Shown here: positions 35,427 to 42,417 of the stretch, piece by piece | Numbering within the stretch: position 1 is the first letter of the stretch | Layout: the number at the start of each line of letters is the position of its first letter | Source: Weizmannia acidilactici | GTDB lineage: Bacteria > Bacillota > Bacilli > Bacillales > Bacillaceae_C | Direction of reading: 5' to 3' | Assembly: GCF_008974225.1 (NCBI RefSeq) | Contig: NZ_BKZR01000001.1 | Location: forward strand, 62,001 to 126,000 | Length of the DNA: 64,000 nt | Program-made: the position numbers and the translations under genes | The notes under the pieces: generated by a model | Seen by the model: the letters and a program-made list of their open reading frames with translations, nothing else | The model's database searches: none | Told to the model about the DNA's origin: nothing

Positions 35427-36473
35427 ATGGCGAATACAGCAGGTTATCACGTAGCAGTTGTCGGTGCAACCGGTGCAGTCGGCCAGCAAATGGTCCAAAC
35501 ATTGGAAAACAGGAATTTTCCAATTAAAAAATTAACGCTTTTATCTTCCTCACGCTCCGCCGGTAAAAAAATGGCCTTTAAAGGTGAAGAAATTACAGTA
35601 CAGGAAGCGGTGCCTGAAAGCTTTGAAGGAGTGGACATCGCCCTATTCAGCGCGGGGGGAAGCGTCTCGAAAAAATTTGCGCCTGAAGCTGTAAAGCGCG
35701 GTGCCATTGTCATAGATAACACGAGTGCATTCCGTATGGAAAAAGATGTGCCACTCGTCGTACCGGAAGTAAACGAAGAAGATATTAAAAAACATAACGG
35801 CATCATTGCCAACCCAAATTGTTCAACGATCCAGATGGTCGTGGCGCTGGAACCGATCCGCAAACAGTTTGGCCTGAAACGGGTCATCGTTTCCACTTAT
35901 CAGGCGGTATCCGGCTCGGGGGCGGCCGCGGTCAGGGAACTGAATGAGCAGACGAAAACATTGCTCGAAGGCGGGTATTATGAGCCGCAGGTGCTGCCGG
36001 TTAAAGGCGATAAAAAGCATTTCCAAATTGCTTTTAATGCCATTCCACAAATTGACGTGTTTACGGAGAACGGCTTTACATTTGAAGAAATGAAAATGAT
36101 CAACGAAACGAAAAAAATTATGCATATGCCGGAGTTAAAAGTATCCGCAACATGTGTGCGCATTCCTGTCGCTACCGGCCATTCGGAATCTGTTTATTTT
36201 GAAACCGAAAAAGAAGGCGTAACGGTAAAGCATATCCAGGAAGTACTGGAGCCGGCACCGGGTGTTGTGCTGGAAGACAAACCGGAAGAGCAAATTTATC
36301 CAATGGCGATCAATGCGGTTGGCAAATATGACACTTTTGTCGGGCGGATCCGCAAAGATCCGGATGAAAGCAACGGATTCCACATGTGGGTTGTTTCGGA
36401 CAATCTGCTGAAAGGGGCCGCCTGGAATTCCGTGCAAATTGCGGAAAGCCTCATCAAGCTTGGACTCATTTAA
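35427..36473 (+). CDS. asd: aspartate-semialdehyde dehydrogenase
   Basis: Asd reduces aspartyl phosphate to the semialdehyde feeding lysine/DAP, threonine and methionine. The NADP-binding VVGATGAVGQQMVQTL is at the N-terminus, and the active Cys lies in IIANPNCSTIQMVVAL. KHFQIAFNAIPQID and VRIPVATGHSESVYFET complete the family pattern. Length is 348. Upstream TATAAA (35384-35389) with AAGACA 17 bases before is a weak promoter candidate. It supplies dapA and hence both wall DAP and spore dipicolinate. Confidence 0.97.
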   Translation: MANTAGYHVAVVGATGAVGQQMVQTLENRNFPIKKLTLLSSSRSAGKKMAFKGEEITVQEAVPESFEGVDIALFSAGGSVSKKFAPEAVKRGAIVIDNTSAFRMEKDVPLVVPEVNEEDIKKHNGIIANPNCSTIQMVVALEPIRKQFGLKRVIVSTYQAVSGSGAAAVRELNEQTKTLLEGGYYEPQVLPVKGDKKHFQIAFNAIPQIDVFTENGFTFEEMKMINETKKIMHMPELKVSATCVRIPVATGHSESVYFETEKEGVTVKHIQEVLEPAPGVVLEDKPEEQIYPMAINAVGKYDTFVGRIRKDPDESNGFHMWVVSDNLLKGAAWNSVQIAESLIKLGLI

Positions 36474-36763
36474 TTGTACGCAAGTTAGGCTAACCATTTT
36501 GCGGCTTAGGTGATAAGATAAAGAGGAAGCAAAGTTTCCGAATGATGCCGGGTTTTTTGCATAAGGCCCAGTTTGCCGGGTATTCCATAAAAAGCAGGCA
36601 AGACATTCCCTGTTAAAGAGTGTGGGGTAGGATTCTGCGCTTTGCCGGCAGAGCAGTAAACTGCACGGGGCCATAAAACCGGGCGATTTGCCAAGTAAAT
36701 CACACCCGCTATATGCTGGAATAGTTGCTCTTATTCTTAAGTTGACGATAGAGGTGTTCATAA
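36474..36763 (+). other. long asd-dapG intergenic leader
   Basis: This 290-base gap carries no supported gene. It contains a loose direct repeat, GCCGGGTTTTTTGCATAA near 36548 and GCCGGGTATTCCATAA near 36575, and a weak promoter-like pair TTGCCA/TATATG near 36689-36716. The start resembles a lysine riboswitch only in AGAGG, and the diagnostic CGCCGAAG block is absent, so I do not call one. Confidence 0.5.
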
Positions 36764-38002
36764 TTGAAATTAATTGTCCAAAAATTCGGCGGTACATCCG
36801 TACGGGACCATGATGCAAGAATGCATGCCAAACACCATGTGGAAAAGGCGCTTGAAGAAGGCTATAAAGTGGTCGTTGTTGTTTCCGCGATGGGCCGTAA
36901 AGGCGAGCCGTATGCAACAGACACGCTTCTGTCTCTCGTCGGCGCATCCGAAACGCTTTTAAACAGGCGCGAACAGGATTTGCTTTTGTCCACCGGCGAA
37001 ATTATCTCAAGCCTTGTGTTTACCAATATGTTAAAGGCGCACGGCATAAAAGCCTGCGCCCTGACCGGTGCCCAAGCAGGCTTTCGCACAAACGCCGAGC
37101 ACACAAATGCAAAGATCATTGACATGAAGTGTGACCGTGTGCTGCGTGAATTGGAGGATCATGATGTAGTTGTGGTTGCCGGGTTCCAGGGGGCGGCAAA
37201 AAACGGTGATGTTACAACGCTCGGACGCGGAGGCAGCGATACATCCGCAGCTGCGCTTGGGGCGGCGCTCCATGCTGAGTGGATTGATATCTTTACCGAT
37301 GTGGAAGGCATTATGACAGCCGATCCGCGCATTGCCGAAAACGCGCGAAAACTTCCGGTTGTTACCTATAACGAAGTTTGCAATATGGCGTATCAGGGGG
37401 CGAAAGTGATCCACCCGCGCGCTGTTGAAATCGCGATGCAGTCAAAAGTACCGATCCGCATCCGCTCCACCTATTCTGATGATGTCGGAACGCTTGTAAC
37501 ATCTTTAAACCACCGCCAGAAAGTCGGAACTGATATAAGGGAGCGGACGGTTACAGGGATTGCGCACGTATCAAATATCTCACAGGTGAAAGTCTTTGCC
37601 AAAGACGGCCAGTACGACCTGCAGACGGTTGTATTCAAAGCGATGGCGGCGGAAAATATCAGCGTCGATTTTATCAATATTTCTCCAAACAGCGTCGTTT
37701 ATACGATTTCGGAGGATGTGGCAGATCGTGCCGAAGCGGTGTTAAAAAAATTGGGGCACAAGCCGATCATTGAGCGGAACTGTGCCAAGGTGTCGATTGT
37801 CGGCGCAGGTATCGCAGGAGTGCCGGGCGTAACGTATAAGATTGTTTCGGCACTGTCCGAAAAAGGGATCCGTATTTTGCAGTCCGCCGACAGCCATACA
37901 ACGATTTGGGTGCTCGTGATGCAGAAAGATCTCGTCGCTGCTGTAAACGCCCTTCATGATGCATTTAATTTGGAAAGTGAAACATACAATATCCAAGCGT
38001 AA
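36764..38002 (+). CDS. dapG: aspartokinase I (DAP-sensitive type)
   Basis: DapG phosphorylates aspartate at the head of the aspartate pathway; the B. subtilis enzyme is inhibited by meso-diaminopimelate. Kinase features are IVQKFGGTSVRD, VSAMGRKGEPYATDTLLSL, LGRGGSDTSAAALGAAL and FTDVEGIMTADPRI. Two ACT domains follow (from about 275 and about 345). The start is TTG 36764 after AGAGGTG. The length of 412 is close to B. subtilis DapG (about 404). It lies between asd and dapA as expected. Confidence 0.95.
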   Translation: MKLIVQKFGGTSVRDHDARMHAKHHVEKALEEGYKVVVVVSAMGRKGEPYATDTLLSLVGASETLLNRREQDLLLSTGEIISSLVFTNMLKAHGIKACALTGAQAGFRTNAEHTNAKIIDMKCDRVLRELEDHDVVVVAGFQGAAKNGDVTTLGRGGSDTSAAALGAALHAEWIDIFTDVEGIMTADPRIAENARKLPVVTYNEVCNMAYQGAKVIHPRAVEIAMQSKVPIRIRSTYSDDVGTLVTSLNHRQKVGTDIRERTVTGIAHVSNISQVKVFAKDGQYDLQTVVFKAMAAENISVDFINISPNSVVYTISEDVADRAEAVLKKLGHKPIIERNCAKVSIVGAGIAGVPGVTYKIVSALSEKGIRILQSADSHTTIWVLVMQKDLVAAVNALHDAFNLESETYNIQA

Positions 38003-38075
38003 AATTTTGGCAAGTTTCCTTGCCGATACAGTTTCAAAGGCTGCGGCGATTGCAGCCGGATGAAGGAGTGTAAGT

Positions 38076-38954
38076 ATGAGTCGTTTCGGAAGAGTTTCAA
38101 CCGCAATGGTTACGCCTTTTGACCATAAGGGGAATCTGGATTTGCAGAAGGCAGCCCAGCTTGTCAATTATTTGATTGAAAACGGGACAGAATCACTTGT
38201 CGTTGCCGGGACAACGGGAGAATCTCCGACATTGTCCCCTGAAGAAAAAATTGCGCTTTTCAAGCAGGTTGTGAAAGCTGCAGGCGGCCGTGTACCGGTG
38301 ATTGCGGGGACAGGAAGCAACAACACATATGCTTCGATCGAATTGACAAAAAGGGCGGAAGAATGCGGTGTGGACGCCGTGATGGCTGTGGGCCCGTATT
38401 ACAATAAACCGAATCAGGCCGGTATGTATGCGCATTTCAAAGCGATTGCCGAGTCCACAAGCCTTCCTGTCGTCATTTACAATATCCCGGGCAGGTCGGT
38501 TGTCAATATCGAACCGGAAACCATCATTGAGCTTTCCCAAATTCCAAATATCGTTGCGGTAAAAGAGGCGAGCGGGAATTTGGATGCGATGGCGCAAATC
38601 ATTGCCCACACTCCGGATGATTTTGATTTGTACAGCGGGGATGACGGCCTGACAATTCCGGTGCTTTCAATCGGCGGTTCCGGGGTCATTTCTGTTGCTT
38701 CCCATGTTGCTGGGCCGGAAATGCAGGAGATGGTGCAGGCCTTTTTGGCCGGGAATGTGCGAAAAGCCGCCCAATTGCATCAAAAGCTGCTTCCGCTGAT
38801 GCGCGGCTTATTTAAGGCGCCGAATCCGGTGCCGGTAAAAACAGCCCTGCAAATCAAAGGGCTGGATGTTGGCGGTGTACGCCTGCCGCTTGTCCCGTTG
38901 ACAAAAGAAGAGCGGGAGCAAATCCACCGCCTGCTGGATGATCTCCGGCGGTAG
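38076..38954 (+). CDS. dapA: 4-hydroxy-tetrahydrodipicolinate synthase
   Basis: DapA condenses pyruvate with aspartate semialdehyde, giving the precursor of DAP/lysine and, in sporulating cells, dipicolinate. The Schiff-base Lys lies in NIVAVKEASGNL, the catalytic Tyr in PVVIYNIPGRS, and GTTGESPTLSPEEK and GGSGVISVASHV are intact. It is a TIM barrel of 292 residues with an ATG start after AAGGAG. A strong hairpin follows. Confidence 0.97.
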   Translation: MSRFGRVSTAMVTPFDHKGNLDLQKAAQLVNYLIENGTESLVVAGTTGESPTLSPEEKIALFKQVVKAAGGRVPVIAGTGSNNTYASIELTKRAEECGVDAVMAVGPYYNKPNQAGMYAHFKAIAESTSLPVVIYNIPGRSVVNIEPETIIELSQIPNIVAVKEASGNLDAMAQIIAHTPDDFDLYSGDDGLTIPVLSIGGSGVISVASHVAGPEMQEMVQAFLAGNVRKAAQLHQKLLPLMRGLFKAPNPVPVKTALQIKGLDVGGVRLPLVPLTKEEREQIHRLLDDLRR

Positions 38955-38966
38955 AAGTACAGGGTT

Positions 38967-39007
38967 GTCCCAAAAGTCAGTAATTGACTGGGGGCGTCCC
39001 TTTTTTT
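38967..39007 (+). terminator. terminator after dapA
   Basis: An inner stem AGTCA/TGACT and an outer stem GTCCC/GGGGC (one T-G pair) are followed by GTCCC and seven T. The outer sequence GTTGTCCCAAAAGTC is also the left arm of a possible inverted-repeat element. Confidence 0.7.
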
Positions 39008-39029
39008 ATGCATTGAGATAACGTGACAT

Positions 39030-39142
39030 TCGCGAGACTCCAGCGGGAATAGTAAGCCAGGCGAGCCTCCCCGTGCCGGGATAACTAACGAGAGAGAGCT
39101 CGCGGATGCCGCGGAAATCGTGCTAAGCGAATTTCATGCCTA
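39030..39142. repeat. degenerate copy of a dispersed Bacillaceae intergenic repeat
   Basis: GCGAGACTCCAGCGGGAA at 39032, AGTAAGCCAGGCGAG at 39051, then CTCGCGGATGCCGCGGAAAT at 39100 and CTAAGCGAATTTCA resemble, in order, the widespread noncoding repeat of Bacillus genomes (GAGACTCCTGCGGGA ... CCGCGGAAAGCGAG ... GAAGCGGAAATCA) as I remember it. The middle is diverged. Copies elsewhere in the genome would confirm it. Confidence 0.55.
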
Positions 39143-39549
39143 GATATCGTTCTATGATGTAAAAATGTTTCGCTGCCAAATGTCGAGCTTGTGAATAATT
39201 TGTCGATTGAAATATCCTCTCCTGTTCATTGACCAAATATGCCCTTTTCGGTTAAGCTATACATAAGAGAAAGGAACGGACAGTATTTTATGATTGGGCA
39301 ACAGCGCCCGTTTGGATAGGTTTTGGGACGGTACAATTGAATAATCGGTGCTAGCTTTTATACGGACGGCCATTGGGCTTTTTTGAAACGGAAGATGGCG
39401 CAGAGCCAGTCGCTTATTTTTTTATGCCGTAAAATAGAGCCGAAAGTGGCGCGGACGAATAAACAGGCCCGGTAATCCTATAATCTATCGGTAATAGAAG
39501 ATGATTCCTGCTCTGCAATTTTTTTGGACAACATGGGAGGAATAGTGAT

Positions 39550-41220
39550 TTGTTTAAAGGAAAAAATGATCCAATAAAGGTTATTCCTTTAGGAGGAATT
39601 GGAGAAGTCGGAAAGAATTTGTATGTGGTGGAAATCGGCCATGATATTTTTGTGCTCGATGCGGGCCTGATGTTTCCGGAGGATGAAATGCTCGGCATTG
39701 ACATCGTCATTCCGGATTTTAGCTATTTACTTGAAAATAAGCACCGCATCAAAGGCATTTTTTTGACGCACGGCCACGAAGATGCCATCGGGGCCCTTCC
39801 TTACATCCTGATGAAACTGCATGTGCCTGTTTATGCAACGAAGCTGACCATCGCGCTTGCGAGAGAAAAAGTAAAAGAAGTCAGATTGAAAAAGAATATC
39901 CTATTTACGGAAGTCGATGCGGACAGCGTCTTGCATTTTGATTCGGCGGATATCCGCTTTTTCAAAACTACGCACAGCATTCCGGATTCTGTCGGGATTT
40001 GTATTTCAACACCGGAAGGGAATATCGTCTACACGGGCGATTTTAAATTTGACCAGGAAGTTACCGGCCATTACCGTTCGGATATCGGGAAAATGGCGAA
40101 AATCGGCGAAGAGGGTGTGCTGCTTTTGTTGTCAGACAGCACTGAAGCGGAACATCCAGGTTTTACCACCCATGAGTCGGCTGTTGCTGAAGAAATTACA
40201 AATGCTTTCTATGAAGCGAAAGGCAGAATCATTGTAGCCAGCTTTGCTTCAAACTTAATCAGGGTTCAGCAAATCCTGGATGCGGCGCATATCACGGGCC
40301 GTAAAGTCGCTTTTGTAGGAAATTATTTAGAAAAAATATATAAAATTGCTTTAAAATTAGGATATTTAAAAACGCAGACAGAAGACCTCATTATTCCTGT
40401 GCAAGATATTTCGAAATACCGTGATGATGAGCTCGCGATATTGACGACGGGCAGCCAGGGCGAGCCGTTTTTGGTACTGCAGAAAATGGCGAAGAAAGCC
40501 CATAAGCAGATTAACATCCAAAAAGGGGATACCGTATTATTGGCGACAACACCTTCCCCGGGATTGGAACTATTTATGACAAAAACGATTGATATGCTGT
40601 ACCGCGCCGGCGCCGAAGTTTACTCGAGCAAACGGAAAATCCATGTGACAGGGCACGGCTGCCAGGAAGATTTAAAACTGATGCTGAATCTGATGAAGCC
40701 GAAATTTTTTGTGCCGATCCAGGGGGAATACAGAAGCTTGTACGCCCATGCAAAACTGGCGCATCAAATCGGCATTCCGAAAGAATCAGTCATGATTTCA
40801 AGCAATGGTGAAGTGCTGGAATATAAGCACGGAAAATTTTCGGCCAGCGGGCGGGTTGCTTCTGGCAATATTTTAATTGACGGGATCGGCGTCGGCGATG
40901 TCGGCAATATTGTGCTGCGCGATCGCCGCTTATTGTCCCAGGACGGCATTTTAATAGTCGTCGTCACACTTGATAATAAACATAAAAAAATTGCCGCCGG
41001 GCCTGAAATTATTTCGCGCGGGTTTGTATATGTACGCGAATCCGAGAAATTAATCAGCGACTCGGCAAGCCTCGTAAAAGAAGTGGTGGAACAAAATACA
41101 TCCAAAGATTCGTTTGACTGGACGAGTATTAAACAGGATATCCGCGACCATCTCAGCTCATTTTTGTACGAACAAACGAAAAGGCGCCCGATGATTTTGC
41201 CGATTATTATGGAAGTCTGA
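39550..41220 (+). CDS. rnjB: ribonuclease J2
   Basis: RNase J2 is the partner of RNase J1 in 5'-exo/endonucleolytic RNA decay. It is a beta-CASP metallo-beta-lactamase of 556 residues. The metal motif at residues 74-80 reads HGHEDAI, with Ala where RNase J1 has the last His (HxHxDH), a sign of the weakly active J2 paralogue. TGDFKFD, SDSTEAEHPG and HVTGHGCQEDLKLM are also seen. The start is TTG 39550 after GGGAGGA. Its place after dapA and before tepA matches B. subtilis ymfA/rnjB. Confidence 0.94.
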   Translation: MFKGKNDPIKVIPLGGIGEVGKNLYVVEIGHDIFVLDAGLMFPEDEMLGIDIVIPDFSYLLENKHRIKGIFLTHGHEDAIGALPYILMKLHVPVYATKLTIALAREKVKEVRLKKNILFTEVDADSVLHFDSADIRFFKTTHSIPDSVGICISTPEGNIVYTGDFKFDQEVTGHYRSDIGKMAKIGEEGVLLLLSDSTEAEHPGFTTHESAVAEEITNAFYEAKGRIIVASFASNLIRVQQILDAAHITGRKVAFVGNYLEKIYKIALKLGYLKTQTEDLIIPVQDISKYRDDELAILTTGSQGEPFLVLQKMAKKAHKQINIQKGDTVLLATTPSPGLELFMTKTIDMLYRAGAEVYSSKRKIHVTGHGCQEDLKLMLNLMKPKFFVPIQGEYRSLYAHAKLAHQIGIPKESVMISSNGEVLEYKHGKFSASGRVASGNILIDGIGVGDVGNIVLRDRRLLSQDGILIVVVTLDNKHKKIAAGPEIISRGFVYVRESEKLISDSASLVKEVVEQNTSKDSFDWTSIKQDIRDHLSSFLYEQTKRRPMILPIIMEV

Positions 41221-41226
41221 AGGGCC

Positions 41227-41263
41227 GGCCCCGCTTTCAAGAAACCGATGCGGGGCTGTTTTG
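41227..41263 (+). terminator. terminator-like hairpin after rnjB
   Basis: GCCCCGC pairs with GCGGGGC around a 15-base loop, followed by TGTTTT. The T run is interrupted, so readthrough into tepA is likely. Confidence 0.6.
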
Positions 41264-41345
41264 TTGAATGAAAATGCTTCAGAAGCAAATAATAAGGCGG
41301 AAAGGCGTTTATGCCCTTACATTAATAATTAAAGGGGTTAAAAAA

Positions 41346-42080
41346 ATGAGCGATGAGCAATTGCCGAATAAAGAAGAACGGAAAGAAGAAAACCAATCTT
41401 CCACGCTTGTTGAAAAAATCCAGCAGCTCGGCCAGACAAATGTTCCGCAGCTGCCGCAGGATTCTAATATCCACTGCCTGACCATTGTCGGCCAGATTGA
41501 AGGGCATCTGCAGCTTCCGCCCCAAAATAAAACGACAAAATATGAACACATCATTCCCCAGCTTGTAGCCATTGAACAAAACCCGAAAATTGAAGGGCTT
41601 TTGGTGATCCTCAATACAGTTGGTGGGGATGTGGAAGCAGGGCTGGCGATTTCCGAAATGCTCGCTTCCATGTCGAAACCGACTGTATCCATCGTGCTGG
41701 GCGGTGGGCATTCGATCGGCGTCCCGATCGCCGTATCGTGCCGGTATTCTTTCATCGCGGAAACCGCCACGATGACCATTCACCCGATCCGGCTGACCGG
41801 CCTTGTCATCGGTGTTCCGCAAACATTCGAATATTTGGATAAAATGCAGGAAAGGGTCATTAAGTTTGTCACGCGTCATTCAAAAGTGGACGAAGAAGTT
41901 TTTAAAGATTTAATGTTTGCAAAAGGAAACCTGACAAGGGATATTGGAACGAATATTGTCGGCCAGGAGGCGGTCAAGTACGGGCTGATTGATGAAGTGG
42001 GCGGCATCGGCAAAGCTTTGGAAAAATTAAACAGCCTCATTGAAACAATGCGGAACAAAAAAGAGGGGCTGATCCAATGA
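41346..42080 (+). CDS. tepA: ClpP-like translocation-enhancing protein TepA
   Basis: TepA is a cytoplasmic ClpP/SppA-fold serine peptidase homologue that stimulates protein translocation and degrades secretory precursors. The nucleophile Ser lies in LGGGHSIGVP (about residue 123), with LLVILNTVGGDVEAGLAISEML and TATMTIHPI nearby. ATG 41346 follows AAAGGGG, giving 244 residues; the upstream extension is not supported. The stop overlaps the ylzJ start. Confidence 0.93.
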   Translation: MSDEQLPNKEERKEENQSSTLVEKIQQLGQTNVPQLPQDSNIHCLTIVGQIEGHLQLPPQNKTTKYEHIIPQLVAIEQNPKIEGLLVILNTVGGDVEAGLAISEMLASMSKPTVSIVLGGGHSIGVPIAVSCRYSFIAETATMTIHPIRLTGLVIGVPQTFEYLDKMQERVIKFVTRHSKVDEEVFKDLMFAKGNLTRDIGTNIVGQEAVKYGLIDEVGGIGKALEKLNSLIETMRNKKEGLIQ

Positions 42081-42289
42081 TTCTCCATACGATGATGCCA
42101 CATGAACTCATGTTTCCGGAAGAAGCGGGCTTTAGCCATTTTGAAACGTTAAATGTCCAAGGCGTTCCGGTTTTGGCCGAGCAGCTGGATGAAGGGTACC
42201 GGATTGTCAGAATCCTCAGCACGAATCCGTATGATTTCCTGCGGCCGGGATTGGCCCCTGGAAATGTGGTCCGGCATGCTGGGTTTTAA
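42077..42289 (+). CDS. ylzJ: YlzJ-like protein
   Basis: This is a 70-residue member of the YlzJ family, whose function is unknown and which is always found between tepA and spoIIIE in Bacillus. Family features are MILHTMMPHELMFPE and the end RIVRILSTNPYDFLRPGLAPG. It overlaps tepA by four bases, so it is translated from the same message. Confidence 0.88.
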   Translation: MILHTMMPHELMFPEEAGFSHFETLNVQGVPVLAEQLDEGYRIVRILSTNPYDFLRPGLAPGNVVRHAGF

Positions 42290-42309
42290 AACAAAACTGA
42301 TATGGGATA

Positions 42310-42355
42310 TGCTATAATATGTACAAGAAAAGCAGCCGCCATTGGCTGCTTTCTT
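42310..42355 (+). promoter_or_regulatory. extended -10 promoter and leader hairpin before spoIIIE
   Basis: TGCTATAAT (TATAAT at 42313-42318) gives an extended -10 with no good -35. Six bases later AAGAAAAGCAGCC pairs with GGCTGCTTTCTT (42325-42355), placing a stable hairpin at the 5' end of the spoIIIE message or at the end of ylzJ. Confidence 0.55.
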
Positions 42356-42417
42356 ACCATAGGTATCCGGGTATTTTTTTACGGAAAAATTTCGTTTGAC
42401 TTGTTGAAGGTGATGAA

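Larger units (their letters stand above)
38955..39549. other. 595-base dapA-rnjB gap with remnant repeat, no gene
   Basis: The largest gene-free stretch of the window. It holds the dapA terminator, the degenerate repeat, and GTTTTGGGACGG at 39319-39330, which is inverted relative to GTTGTCCCAAAAG at 38965. Thereafter the sequence is AT-rich without an open frame. A TATAAT at 39479-39484 may be the -10 of the rnjB promoter, but its -35 is poor. Confidence 0.6.

Noticed and set aside
36474..36560. Lysine riboswitch (L-box) before dapG
   Set aside because: Only AGAGG resembles the consensus. The conserved GTCGCCGAAG block and the terminator/antiterminator pair are missing.
36135..36947. 270-codon minus-strand frame across the asd-dapG gap
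   Set aside because: It overlaps both conserved plus-strand genes, has no ribosome site and reads as low-quality shadow sequence.
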